Shown: positions 16,599-26,500 of the stretch, piece by piece
Layout: each line of letters opens with the position of its first letter
Numbering within the stretch: the first letter of the stretch is position 1
NCBI GenBank assembly: GCA_945862385.1
Contig: CAMAXV010000020.1
Span: 1 to 40,158, forward strand
Origin: Chitinophaga pinensis
GTDB taxonomy: Bacteria; Bacteroidota; Bacteroidia; Chitinophagales; Chitinophagaceae
Length of the DNA: 40,158 nt
Reading direction: 5' to 3'
Made by a program: the position numbers and the translations under genes
The notes under the pieces: generated by a model
Database searches by the model: none
Seen by the model: only the letters and a program-made list of their open reading frames with translations
What the model was told of the DNA's origin: nothing

Positions 16599-16628
16599 AA
16601 TCCCGAAAGTAAAATTTTAATCCCGAAA
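16599..16628. promoter_or_regulatory. Pair of AATCCCGAAA direct repeats upstream of uxaA
   Basis: AATCCCGAAA occurs at 16599-16608 and 16619-16628, exactly 20 bp apart (about two helical turns), 16 to 45 bp ahead of the uxaA ATG. The spacing on one face of the helix suggests a regulator-binding site. No regulator gene is visible in the window. Confidence 0.4.
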
Positions 16629-16831
16629 TCCCACAGCGAATTACGCAAACGATGTCACATCACCCTACTAAAATACTATACAAATAATGTGGAATAAATT
16701 GTGCAGAAAATGTGAATTAGTAACATAATGTGTTAATTTCGGTATTGTATCCAATATGAAAACAATTCCTATCCAATTCCTTTGACGATTCCAAAACCTT
16801 AACGCTCACTATTTTTAACTGGAATTGAACT

Positions 16832-18082
16832 ATGAACAAAAACTTAGTCAGTGCGATTGCACTGTCGATGACATGTCTTGCTATGGCTTGTCAAAAATCA
16901 GTAATTCAGGAATTACCTGAAATCTCATCGTCTTCTTTAAACATTACGGGACAAAGTAACCTGACGCCAAAAGAACTTTTGGGTAAGATGATTTACTTTG
17001 ATGCCAATCTTTCTGAACCTGTAGGCAGACAAGCCTGTGCATCCTGTCATTTACCAGACAATGGATATTCAGGATTTGCAAGTCTTCCTTTAGTCGGACA
17101 ATTCTCCGGAGCAGTTGCAGGTATCGGTGAGGGTGCATTCCCGGGTCGATTTGGCAACAGAAGAGCCCCCAGTGCTGCATATGCTTCATTCAGTCCTACA
17201 TTCAAGATGATAGAAGACAATGAATTCAAAGGCGGACTATTCTGGGATGGAAGGGCAACAGGATTGCGATTGGGTATACCTGCTGCTGAACAGGCACTCG
17301 GACCATTTGTAAGTTATGCTGAACAGAACCACCCATCGCCCGTAGCAGTTCTCTACAAACTCAATTCACCTGAATATCAGGAATTGTGGCAGCAAGTTTG
17401 GGGTAGTCCGATTTCAACATCTAACCAACAGCAAATCGACCTCAATTATGATAGGGTTGGCTTGTCGATTGCAGCCTATGAAGCATCCAGGGAGGTGAAT
17501 CCATTTACCTCCAAATATGATGCCTACCTCAGGAAACAAACAGACCTTACCACGCAAGAAAAGGAGGGATTGGCTATTTTCAACAATGATGGAAAATGTT
17601 TCAGGTGTCACCTTTCTGAAGGCACTGCTGTAAATCCCCCTTTGTTCACCGATTTCCAATATTACAATCTTGGCATCCCCAAGAATCCACAAAATCCCTA
17701 CTACGCAGTTAATGCAGCTTTTGTTGACAAGGGATTGGGTGGATTTCTTCAAACCAGCACCAATGCTGCCTGGAGAAGTGCTGCCAAAAACAACATGGGT
17801 AAATTCAAAACCCCTACCCTGCGTAACATCGCCAAAGGAAACAACAAAAGATTCATGCACAATGGTGCTTTCACTTCGTTGGAGCAGGTCGTTGATTTCT
17901 ACAACACCCGTGATGACTCTAAATCTAGAGGCCGTTGGCCAAAGCCTGAATATGACGATAACCTGCAAAAAGGATGGTTGGGTAACCTTAAACTCACAGC
18001 TAAACAACAGGCGGCAGTTGTAGCATTCATGAAAACACTGAATGATGGCTGGAGCAATAACGCCTCAGCACCTGTCAACTAA
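16832..18082 (+). CDS. Di-haem cytochrome c peroxidase lipoprotein (MauG/CcpA family)
   Basis: The 416-residue product has a lipoprotein signal peptide with lipobox LAMAC (lipidated Cys20). It carries two c-type haem motifs, CASCH (Cys69-His73) and CFRCH (Cys256-His260), in the order and spacing of bacterial di-haem peroxidases, with family segments GKMIYFDANLS, NRRAPSAAYASFSP, GLFWDGRA, FKTPTLRNIAKGNNKRFMHNGAF and LEQVVDFYN. These enzymes reduce hydrogen peroxide with electrons from periplasmic donors, or, in MauG-like relatives, oxidise other targets. It is the only gene between uxaA (divergent) and the sugar cluster and has its own terminator. TAATTTCG at about 16731 is one base short of a -7 box. 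Confidence 0.9.
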   Translation: MNKNLVSAIALSMTCLAMACQKSVIQELPEISSSSLNITGQSNLTPKELLGKMIYFDANLSEPVGRQACASCHLPDNGYSGFASLPLVGQFSGAVAGIGEGAFPGRFGNRRAPSAAYASFSPTFKMIEDNEFKGGLFWDGRATGLRLGIPAAEQALGPFVSYAEQNHPSPVAVLYKLNSPEYQELWQQVWGSPISTSNQQQIDLNYDRVGLSIAAYEASREVNPFTSKYDAYLRKQTDLTTQEKEGLAIFNNDGKCFRCHLSEGTAVNPPLFTDFQYYNLGIPKNPQNPYYAVNAAFVDKGLGGFLQTSTNAAWRSAAKNNMGKFKTPTLRNIAKGNNKRFMHNGAFTSLEQVVDFYNTRDDSKSRGRWPKPEYDDNLQKGWLGNLKLTAKQQAAVVAFMKTLNDGWSNNASAPVN

Positions 18083-18173
18083 TGCAAGTGAATGAATGAA
18101 TAACGTGTTGTGCCACTGAAATAAGTTTTTGAGTTGATAAATCTAAATGCAAAGCCATTAAAATGGGGGACAT
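18083..18173. other. Non-coding gap after the peroxidase gene
   Basis: This stretch, together with the repeat at 18174-18354, the terminator at 18391-18424 and a promoter-like stretch up to 18573, makes up a 491-bp gap without a gene. Apart from those features I see nothing coding in it. Confidence 0.5.
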
Positions 18174-18354
18174 ACTCCCCTCCTGGACAGGAGGGGTGGC
18201 ACGAATGAGTCAGCACCGAAGGTGATGGCGAATGAGCTTGCCTGCCGCAGGCAGGTGACGGGGTGGTGGATGTTGAAATGTGATTCCACCACCCCGCCTC
18301 AACAAACTCACTTCGTTCATTTGTCTCGGCACCCCTCCTGTCCAGGAGGGGAGT
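18174..18354. repeat. Hairpin-ended dispersed repeat, copy 1 (MITE-like)
   Basis: A 181-bp element whose ends are a 25-bp perfect inverted repeat beginning ACTCCCCTCCTGGACAGG. Each end is itself a hairpin (CCCCTCCTG, two-base loop region, CAGGAGGGG). In the middle CGGGGTGGTGGA and TCCACCACCCCG form another stem, and TTGCCTGCCGCAGGCAG adds a small palindrome. It shares CCACCACCCCGCCTCAACAA and TCACTTCGTTCATTTGTCTC with copies at 26769 and 34366. It sits between the peroxidase gene and that gene's terminator. Confidence 0.85.
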
Positions 18355-18390
18355 TTCTTGCTTTTTATATCGCAATAGATTTAAAGCATA

Positions 18391-18424
18391 AAAAAGTCTG
18401 GCATTAGTGCCGGACTTTTTTTAT
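18391..18424 (+). terminator. Rho-independent terminator of the peroxidase gene
   Basis: The arms AAAAAGTCTGGCA and TGCCGGACTTTTT pair with one mismatch around a TTAG loop, followed by more T. It lies 309 bp after the peroxidase stop, on the far side of the inserted repeat. Confidence 0.85.
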
Positions 18425-18505
18425 ACCCATCTGTTAACTAAATCGGTTTAAAAGCGTGAATTTGTTTTTGTAAATACCTCAAAATCCTTAATTTACGGAT
18501 ACTAT

Positions 18506-18529
18506 TGACGATTGTATCTTAAATCGTCA
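18506..18529. promoter_or_regulatory. Inverted repeat TGACGATT-N8-AATCGTCA, candidate operator
   Basis: A perfect 8-bp inverted repeat with an 8-bp spacer lies 45 to 68 bp before the ATG of the first sugar-cluster gene. Its size fits a dimeric regulator site. The half-site TTGACGATT also occurs once at 16782-16790 upstream of the peroxidase gene, without a matching second half. Confidence 0.45.
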
Positions 18530-18573
18530 GTATTCTATCAATTCAACCAACCGATTGCCTTTAAACTGCCATC

Positions 18574-21261
18574 ATGAAAAGGAAACTTTACCTTGTTGCA
18601 AGCTCTTTGCTTTTTGCCCTTGTCTGCTCCCTGATATTTGTTGCCTTCACCACTGAGGAACAACCGGTTATCGCAGCAGATCCAAAAGTAGCCAACCTCA
18701 AACTTCCTGCCGGCTTCAGCGCTGAAAGGTTGTACGGACCATCAGAACATGAAGAGGGTTCATGGGTGGCCATGACCTTTGACCACAAAGGCAGAATCAT
18801 TGCTTCCGACCAGTATGGTAACCTTTACCGCATGTCGGTTCCTGCTATTGGTGATACCATCACCAAATCTCAGGTGGAAAAACTGGAAGTGCTCCAGGAC
18901 CCCGAATACAAAAGCGATACGAGCAAAACTAAGATCTCCATTGGCTATGCCCATGGACTCCTTTACGCTTTCAACAGCCTTTATGTGATGATCAATCATA
19001 GGGGCGACTCCAAACTGAAAAAAACTAGTGGTCTGTACCGGCTGCAAGACACAGACGGAGACGACCAATACGATAAAACCACGCTCATCAAACTGCTCGA
19101 CGGCTCCGGTGAGCATGGTCCGCACAGCATCGTGCTTTCTCCTGATAAACAATCACTCTACGTGGTGGCCGGCAACTTCACCAAGATCCCCCAAATGGAT
19201 GCCTACCGCAATGTTCCTGATGGCAAGTTGGATAACCTGTTGCCGCTGATCAAGGATCCTCGCGGACACGACAATACTGTAGAATCTCAAGGTGGATGGG
19301 TGGCTAAAATCAATCCGGAAGGCTCACACTGGGAACTGATTGCTTCCGGCTTCCGTAACTCTTTTGACCTCGCCTTCAATGAAGTTGGTGAACTATTTAC
19401 CTACGATTCTGATATGGAATGGGATTTCGGTACACCCTGGTACCGCCCTACAAGAATCTTGCATGTAACAAGCGGTGGCGAATACGGCTGGAGACCGGGT
19501 ACATTAAAATGGAATGCCAACTACCCAGACAACCTGCCGGCAGTCATCAACATCGGTCAGGGTTCTCCTACCAACTTCATCCATGGCGGCACAGCCCGCT
19601 TCCCGGAGAAATACCGCAATGCACTCTTTGCGTTCGACTGGAGCTTTGGTATCATCTATGCCATCTTCCCGAAACAACAGGGTGCTTCTTATACAGCAAC
19701 TGGTGAAGAATTCATATCTGGCTCTCCACTGCCGCTTACAGATGGTGTAATCGGTCCTGATGGCGCACTTTACTTCCTCACAGGCGGAAGAAGACTGGAA
19801 TCAGACCTCTACCGCGTTACTTTTACAGGCGTGGAAAACAAAACCGCCAAACCGGCACCTGCTGTGCTCAGTGAAGCACAGAAACTGAGGATGCAGCTAG
19901 AAACCTACCATGGTTCACCCAAGCAGGGAGCTATTGCTTTTACATGGCCCCACCTCAAAAACGCTGATCGTCACATCCGTTATGCCGCCAGGATTGCGGT
20001 GGAAGCTCAGCCTTTGAGTGAGTGGACCGACAAAACACTGAAGGAAACTGATCCTGTTATCCTCACCAACGCAGCAATCGGACTGGCAAGAAGAGGCAAC
20101 GCATCCGTAAAAAAACAATTGCTTACTGCACTGACTAAAATAAACCTCAGCACGCTTACAGAAGGACAGAAACTGGATCACCTTCGTGCCGTTGAACTGG
20201 TATTTGCCCGCATGGGAGCTCCTGATGCGGCTGAAAAAACCATGGTGGCTAATCAGCTCAATCCTTTTTATCCTGCTGCCACCAACGACCTGAACAAGGA
20301 ACTGAGCAAACTGCTGGTTTATGTGGAAGCGCCGAAAGCGGTTGAAAAAACCATGGCACTCCTGGCTACTGCCAAAGACGGTGCAGGTAGCATAAAAACA
20401 CTCTCTGAATCTTCTGACCTCATCCTACGTAATCCGCAATACGGCATTGATATCGCGGGCATGCTTTCCAAAATGCCGCCGCTCACCCAAACCTGGTATG
20501 CCAATGTGCTGAGTCAGGCTAAAACGGGATGGACTCCTGAATTGCGCAACACTTACTTCAAGTGGTTCTATACTGCATTCGGCTACAAAGGTGGTGTATG
20601 TTATGTAGGATTCATTGATAAAGCCCGGACCAACGCACTGGCGCATGTTCCAAAAGAATCCTTTGCGCAACTGAATAAAATTTCAGGTGATGAAATCGTT
20701 AAAGTAGTGAACCGTGGTGTTTCCGTTGGCACGGTCCTGGCTAAAGGTCCTGGTCGCAACTGGAAACTGGAAGAAGCGCTCATGGCCATTGATACTGCCA
20801 AAGGCACAAGAGACTTTGAGCAAGGCAAAGCCATGTTCGCCGCATCACTCTGTAAATCCTGTCACCAGGTAAAGGGTGAAGGTGGCATATCCGGACCAGA
20901 CCTGACACAGCTGGGCACCCGTTTCTCCAACAAAGACATGCTTGAAGCCATCATCTCTCCGAGCAAAGCGATTTCTGATCAATATGGTTCTACAGTTTTC
21001 TTCCTGAAAAAAGGTGGCTCTATCCTGGGCCGACTGATCAGGCAGGATAATACCAACTACTACATCTCACAGAATCCTTTTGATGCCACAGTGGTCAGAA
21101 CAGTTGCCAAAAGCAATGTAGCCAGAACAAGGGTTTCAGATGTTTCTCCGATGCTTCCCGGTATGATCAACGGTCTCAATCCGGAAGAACTGAACGACCT
21201 GGTTGCCTACCTCAAATCTGCAGGCAATCCGAACCACCCTGTTTATACCGCATCCAAATAA
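18574..21261 (+). CDS. Periplasmic propeller dehydrogenase with C-terminal haem c domain (PVC type)
   Basis: An exported 895-residue protein with an N-terminal hydrophobic signal (LVASSLLFALVCSLIFVAF). Residues about 40-430 form a beta-propeller of the soluble glucose dehydrogenase/PVC membrane-dehydrogenase class (LPAGFSAERLYGP, FDHKGRIIASDQYGNLYRM, LSPDKQSLYVVAGN, GFRNSFDLAFNEVGELFTYDSDMEWD, GGEYGWRPG). An alpha-helical HEAT-like region follows, then a haem c domain with CKSCH (Cys760-His764) and the trailing pattern GPDLTQLGTRFSNKDMLEAI, typical of the Pirellula/Verrucomicrobium-type haem-binding family. It probably oxidises a sugar in the periplasm and passes electrons to a cytochrome chain. 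It is first in a four-gene set with tight spacing (6 bp to the next gene). Confidence 0.85.
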   Translation: MKRKLYLVASSLLFALVCSLIFVAFTTEEQPVIAADPKVANLKLPAGFSAERLYGPSEHEEGSWVAMTFDHKGRIIASDQYGNLYRMSVPAIGDTITKSQVEKLEVLQDPEYKSDTSKTKISIGYAHGLLYAFNSLYVMINHRGDSKLKKTSGLYRLQDTDGDDQYDKTTLIKLLDGSGEHGPHSIVLSPDKQSLYVVAGNFTKIPQMDAYRNVPDGKLDNLLPLIKDPRGHDNTVESQGGWVAKINPEGSHWELIASGFRNSFDLAFNEVGELFTYDSDMEWDFGTPWYRPTRILHVTSGGEYGWRPGTLKWNANYPDNLPAVINIGQGSPTNFIHGGTARFPEKYRNALFAFDWSFGIIYAIFPKQQGASYTATGEEFISGSPLPLTDGVIGPDGALYFLTGGRRLESDLYRVTFTGVENKTAKPAPAVLSEAQKLRMQLETYHGSPKQGAIAFTWPHLKNADRHIRYAARIAVEAQPLSEWTDKTLKETDPVILTNAAIGLARRGNASVKKQLLTALTKINLSTLTEGQKLDHLRAVELVFARMGAPDAAEKTMVANQLNPFYPAATNDLNKELSKLLVYVEAPKAVEKTMALLATAKDGAGSIKTLSESSDLILRNPQYGIDIAGMLSKMPPLTQTWYANVLSQAKTGWTPELRNTYFKWFYTAFGYKGGVCYVGFIDKARTNALAHVPKESFAQLNKISGDEIVKVVNRGVSVGTVLAKGPGRNWKLEEALMAIDTAKGTRDFEQGKAMFAASLCKSCHQVKGEGGISGPDLTQLGTRFSNKDMLEAIISPSKAISDQYGSTVFFLKKGGSILGRLIRQDNTNYYISQNPFDATVVRTVAKSNVARTRVSDVSPMLPGMINGLNPEELNDLVAYLKSAGNPNHPVYTASK

Positions 21262-21267
21262 AGGGGT

Positions 21268-22317
21268 ATGACAAGACAAAGTTCAGTGTGGAGCGATAAA
21301 GTTTCGCAGGTTGCTCAAATCGGTGGTATCGAAACCGCTGTCCTGGATAATGGTATCAGCAGGGGGATGCGTGCAGCCTGGTTCAATACGGGATCAGGAC
21401 TGCGTTTCAAGGTGCTGATAGACAGGGGAATGGACATTGCTGATGCGGCTTTCAACCAGTATAACCTTTCCTGGCTGAACCACGCCGGATTCACACCACC
21501 GCAGTTGCTGTCTGACAAGGGATTGGACTGGCTGCGGACCTTCGGGGGCGGACTGGTCAACACCTGTGGCTTACAACATGTGGGCGGACCAGAAAAAGAT
21601 GAAACTGGAGAACGGGGTGTACACGGACGAATCAGCAACACCCCAGCAGAAATTATTTCCATCATTCAGCCTGATCCTGCGAGGGGACAATACGACATGC
21701 AGCTCACAGGACGCATGCGGGAATCGAACATATTCGGTCCGAACCTCGAACTGATCCGAACCATCACGGCTACCCTTGGCTCGTCACGGATCACCATTTC
21801 AGATGAAATCATCAATAGAGGCAATATTCCAGCGCCGCACATGATCCTTTACCATTGTAATTTTGGTTGGCCCCTGGCCGATGCCGGAACAAAGCTCATT
21901 TGGGATGGGGAAATGTCGACACGCCTGGGAGAACCCTTCACAAACGGCGAAGCCTTCAAAACCCTGCGCGATACTGTTCCTGAACACAGTGGCAATGGAG
22001 AAGAAGTGGCTGTGGTAGACATCAATGCTGATGAGCAGGGCAACTGCCGCTGCGGTATATACAATCCTGCCATAGAACTTGCTGTTGCACTGGATTTCCC
22101 AAAAGCACAGCTTCCCTGGCTAACCAACTGGCAGCACCTCGCAAAAGGGGAATATGTTACCGGTATAGAACCGGGATCGCATCCACCTATCGGACAGGCA
22201 CTGGCAAGGGAAAGAAAAATGCTCCGCTTTATAGAACCCGGTGAAAGCATTCGCTATGATCTTCAAATGGAAGTCATTTCAGGCCACACGGAGATTCAAT
22301 CACACCTAAAAACATAG
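21268..22317 (+). CDS. DUF4432 family protein (aldose-1-epimerase-like)
   Basis: The 349-residue product has no signal peptide and is probably cytoplasmic. Segments typical of DUF4432 are LDNGISRGMRAAWFNTGSG, FKVLIDRGMDIADAAF, FGGGLVNTCGLQHVGG, HGRISNTPAEI and YHCNFGWPLADAGTKL. The fold is that of aldose-1-epimerases (galactose mutarotase superfamily), with many conserved His, Glu and Asp residues in the pocket. Activity is not established for the family; a mutarotase or sugar isomerase role in the same pathway as its neighbours is inferred. It starts 6 bp after the dehydrogenase stop, which implies translational coupling. Confidence 0.82.
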   Translation: MTRQSSVWSDKVSQVAQIGGIETAVLDNGISRGMRAAWFNTGSGLRFKVLIDRGMDIADAAFNQYNLSWLNHAGFTPPQLLSDKGLDWLRTFGGGLVNTCGLQHVGGPEKDETGERGVHGRISNTPAEIISIIQPDPARGQYDMQLTGRMRESNIFGPNLELIRTITATLGSSRITISDEIINRGNIPAPHMILYHCNFGWPLADAGTKLIWDGEMSTRLGEPFTNGEAFKTLRDTVPEHSGNGEEVAVVDINADEQGNCRCGIYNPAIELAVALDFPKAQLPWLTNWQHLAKGEYVTGIEPGSHPPIGQALARERKMLRFIEPGESIRYDLQMEVISGHTEIQSHLKT

Positions 22318-22348
22318 CATATATCTCATCACCCATAAACAACGCAAC

Positions 22349-23563
22349 ATGGCAACACAAGGCTTGGCACAAAAAGCACTGGAACAAGGGCAAGGCATTC
22401 TGCGGTTGGCACCCACTTGGGTACCCCGCTCATTCTGTGTACCTGGAAGAAGGATAAAATTACACCCAGACGATTACTACGTTCTGGGAGGAGAAAGAGG
22501 CGGCATCGACGAACGCTGGCTCTCTTCAACCACACCTGCGAAAAACGGTCCACTTACAGGCGAAAACGAAGGATTGAGTCCGGTTGTTTATCAGGAAGGA
22601 GGCACCACCCACCAGTTTCTGTTGAAAGACGCGGTAGATGAACTCAAAGGCGATCTCATCGGAAACAGGATTTGGGATGAGTACCAGAGCTGGCCGATGT
22701 ATTCCAAGTTCTTTGATAATATGGGTCCACTCCCCCACCATGTGCACCACAATGATGAAAAAGCAGCGCTGATCGGACAAAAAGGGAAGCCGGAAGCATA
22801 CTATTTCCCACCCCAGCTGAACAACCATGGAGGTGACTTCCCTTATACATTTATCGGCATAGCCCCGGGTACACCAAAGGAGGTGATTAAGGAGTGTCTG
22901 ATGAATTTCACCAAAGGCGACAATAAAATCACCAACTATTCCCAGGCTTACAAGCTGGAACCCGGCACTGGTTGGGACGTTCCACCCGGACTGCTTCACG
23001 CACCCGGCAGCATGTGCACCTACGAGCCCCAAAAAGCATCTGATGTGTTCGCCATGTACCAGTCGCTGGTTAACGAAGCCATCATCCCCGAAGAGCTCTT
23101 GTGGAATGGTACTCCCAAGGAAAGCATCGGCGATTATGATGCGCTGATGGATGTGATTGATTGGGACCTGAACGTTGATCCAAACATGATGGCCAACCGA
23201 TTCATGGCACCGAAGCCAGTCCATGACCTGGAAAGCATGAAAGCACAGGGCTATACTGAAAACTGGATCTGCTATAAGTCGGCAGACTTCAGCGCGAAGG
23301 AACTGACCGTCTTCCCCGGACAAACCGTTACAATCACCGACCAGGCCGCCTATGGCATCATTGTGATGCAGGGACGCGGTACGTTTGGCGTTTGGGAAAT
23401 TGAGACACCTGCGCTTATCCGCTACGGACAACTCACCAATGATGAATTCTTTGTAAGTGAGCAAGCCGCCAAAGCAGGTGTGAAGATTGTCAACACTTCT
23501 TCCACTGACCCTATCGTCATCCTCAAACATTTTGGACCAAACAACCCCGATTTAGCACTCTAA
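22349..23563 (+). CDS. Phosphomannose-isomerase-like cupin protein
   Basis: A 404-residue cytoplasmic-type protein related in motif order to type I phosphomannose isomerase. A PMI-type metal site is recognisable: HVHHND (His131, His133) where PMI has QVHPDD, PEAYYF (Glu149) where PMI has the Glu ligand, and PPGLLHAPG (His217) where PMI has PAGTVHA. The Gln ligand of PMI is thus replaced by His. A second cupin-like half follows (about residues 300-400, VFPGQTVTITDQAAYGIIVMQGRGTFG). A ketose/aldose isomerase role on an unphosphorylated sugar is an inference from the context. It is 31 bp after the DUF4432 gene and 10 bp before the next. Confidence 0.7.
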   Translation: MATQGLAQKALEQGQGILRLAPTWVPRSFCVPGRRIKLHPDDYYVLGGERGGIDERWLSSTTPAKNGPLTGENEGLSPVVYQEGGTTHQFLLKDAVDELKGDLIGNRIWDEYQSWPMYSKFFDNMGPLPHHVHHNDEKAALIGQKGKPEAYYFPPQLNNHGGDFPYTFIGIAPGTPKEVIKECLMNFTKGDNKITNYSQAYKLEPGTGWDVPPGLLHAPGSMCTYEPQKASDVFAMYQSLVNEAIIPEELLWNGTPKESIGDYDALMDVIDWDLNVDPNMMANRFMAPKPVHDLESMKAQGYTENWICYKSADFSAKELTVFPGQTVTITDQAAYGIIVMQGRGTFGVWEIETPALIRYGQLTNDEFFVSEQAAKAGVKIVNTSSTDPIVILKHFGPNNPDLAL

Positions 23564-23573
23564 TCAACCATAC

Positions 23574-26500
23574 ATGCAACATTTCAAAAAAAACGGCAAA
23601 CTCATCTGGATCAGTTTGTTCATTGCCGCCGCAGGCTTTCTCGCGTTCATGCTGCCCGCATCTACACAATTGAAAATCAGCAAGGGCACGCACATCATGC
23701 TCATTGGCAACAACCTCGGTTCCAGGATGATGGAGGCCGATTTTTTTGAAACGGAAATGCAACTGCGCTATGCAGACAGTATGCTCTACATCCGCAACAT
23801 GTGTGATGGGGGCAATACACCCGGTTTTCGTCCGCACTCCGGCAGGAATACCCCCTGGGCTTTCCCCGGTGCTGAAAAATTCCAGACAGAGCTGGCCAAA
23901 CCGGCAGACATGGAAGGATTTGTAGAGTATCCTGATGAGTGGCTAACTAAACATCAGGCAGACATCATCATCGCTTTCTTTGGATACAATGAATCCTTTC
24001 AGGGTGCTGCCGGCCTGGCCAACTACAAAGCCGAGCTGGACGCTTTTGTCAAGCATACCCTGGCCCAGCGCTACAATGGCAAAACAGCCCCACAGCTGGT
24101 GCTGGTTTCCCCCATCGCCTTTGAAAACCTTTCCGGCAAATACGACCTCCCCAACGGCGTGGTGGAAAACCTCAACCTGAGAGTCTATACCCTCGCCATG
24201 AAAGAGGTGGCCGCCAAAAATAAAGTGCATTTCGTTGATGCATTCGCCCCCAGTAAAACCTGGTTGGATGACCCTGCTACTGAACTGACTATTGATGGCG
24301 CACAGCTGACAAATGCCGGTTATGCCCGCTTCGGACCCTTCCTGGCTGATGAAATCTTCGGCAAGAAAAACAGTGCCAGCCAGCACCGCGAGGCTGTTTA
24401 TGCAGCTGTTGCTGAAAAAAACTGGATGTGGCACAATGATTACAAAATCCCTAACGGGGTGCATGTGTTTGGCAGAAGGTATAACCCGTTTGGCCCCGAC
24501 AACTACCCTGCAGAACAGAAAAAAATCAGGGAGATGACCCTCATCAGGGATACCGCCATCTGGCTCGCCGCCAAAGGCATCCGCATGGATGTTGCGGCTG
24601 CTGATGCCCGTACATCTTACCTGCCTGCTGTAAAGACCAATTACAGTCCGAAAGACAAAAACGCAGAGCTACGTTACCTATACGGACAGGAAGCGCTGGA
24701 GAAGTTCACTGTTGCACCCGGTTATAAAATCGACCTCTTTGCCTCAGAAAGAGAGTTTCCAGATCTGGCCAACCCCGTGCAGATTTCTTTCGATAACAAA
24801 GGCAGACTCTGGGTGGCTGTAATGCCCACCTACCCGCACTGGAAGCCAGGTGATCCGAAGCCAAACGACAAACTGATTATCCTCGAAGACACCAACAACG
24901 ACGGAAAAGCCGACAAGCAAATCACTTTTGCAGACAACCTGCAGCTACCACTGGGCTTTGAACTCGCTCCGGAAGGGGTCTACCTCTCCCAGGGTACCAA
25001 TTTCATGCTCCTCAGAGACACCAATGGAGACGATAAGGCAGACAGCCGTGAGGTTTTACTTAGCGGATTTGATGACCACGACACACACCATGCCCACCAC
25101 GCTTACACAACCGATGCTTCTGGGGCAATTTATATGGGGCAAGGTGTTTTCCTCGCCAACGATATTGAAACAGCCTACGGGCCTGTCAGGGGCACAAACG
25201 GCGGATTTTTCCGCTATGACCCCAAAAAGCAAAAACTGGATCGCATTGCACAGGTCTCCATTCCTAACCCCTGGGGGATTGCTTTTGATGCATTCGGACA
25301 GGTATTCTATGCAGAAACTTCCGGACCGGATGTAACCTGGATGCTTCCCGGCACCATCAAACCCCGTTATGGCGTAGCAACTCCCAAGGGTGCCAGCATC
25401 ATCGAAGAAAAACACCGGGTAAGACCAACTTCCGGACTGGAATTTGTATCCAGCAGACATTTCCCGGATGATGTACAGGGTGATATGCTCATCAACAACA
25501 CCATCGGATTCCTGGGCACCAAACAGCACAAAATGATGGATGCCGGAGCCGGCTACAGCAGCCAGCACCGCCAGGACCTCGTAGTCTCTACTGATATCAA
25601 TTACCGTCCGGTTGACCTCGAATTTGCCCCAGACGGTTCACTTTATATAGCAGACTGGCACAATGTGCTGATCGGACACATGCAGCACAATATCCGTGAT
25701 CCGTTGCGTGACCACGTGCATGGCAGGATCTACCGTATTACCTATCCTTCCAGGCCATTGGTAACACCTGCAAAGGTGGATGGCGCCAGCATCACAGAAC
25801 TGCTGGAAAACCTCAAATTACCGGAATACAGAACCCGTTACAGGACACGCCGCGAACTCCGGGAACACACTGCTACAGCTGTGCTTCCGGCCCTGAAAAA
25901 CTGGGTAGCTGCACTGGATAAGAATGCACCACAGTATGAGCAAATGCTGCTCGAAGCACTTTGGGTGAGCTGGGGACAAAACAAGGTTGACCAACCCCTG
26001 CTTAGAAAATTACTACAAGCCAAAGACTACCGCATCAGGGCTGCAGCTGTTGAAATAGTTCGTTTCTCCGGCAATGAATTGCCTGATAAAGCTGCACTCC
26101 TCATGCAGGCAGCAAAAGACAATGAAGCGCGGGTGAGGCTCGAAGCGATTGCATCAGCTTCATGGCTCAGCAAAGAAAAGGGACTGCCCATCATCCTTGA
26201 AGCAGGTAAAAAGCCACTCGATAGCTGGTTGCAGAAAGCCTGGGAAACAGCAGAAGCTCATGTAAATGGTCGCGCTGTAGTCAAAAAACCCAAACCTGCT
26301 GCAGAAAGCGCCGCACCTACGGCTCAGTCCGCCACGATTGCGGCAGGCAAAGCCATTTACATGCGCGACGGATACTGCAATACCTGTCACCAGCCCGATG
26401 GCAAAGGACTTGAAGCAGCTGGATTTCCTCCGCTCGCAGGCTCCAAATGGGTAACAGGCAGCGAAGACCGCCTCATCAAACTCGTCATGAAAGGCATCTA

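Noticed and set aside
17414-18007. 197-codon open frame antisense to the peroxidase gene
   Set aside because: The forward frame has two haem motifs and a lipobox; the reverse frame is a by-product of codon bias.
22526-23530. 334-codon open frame antisense to the cupin gene
   Set aside because: It is a shadow frame of a well-supported gene; its translation shows no family motif and the opposite strand explains the coding signal.
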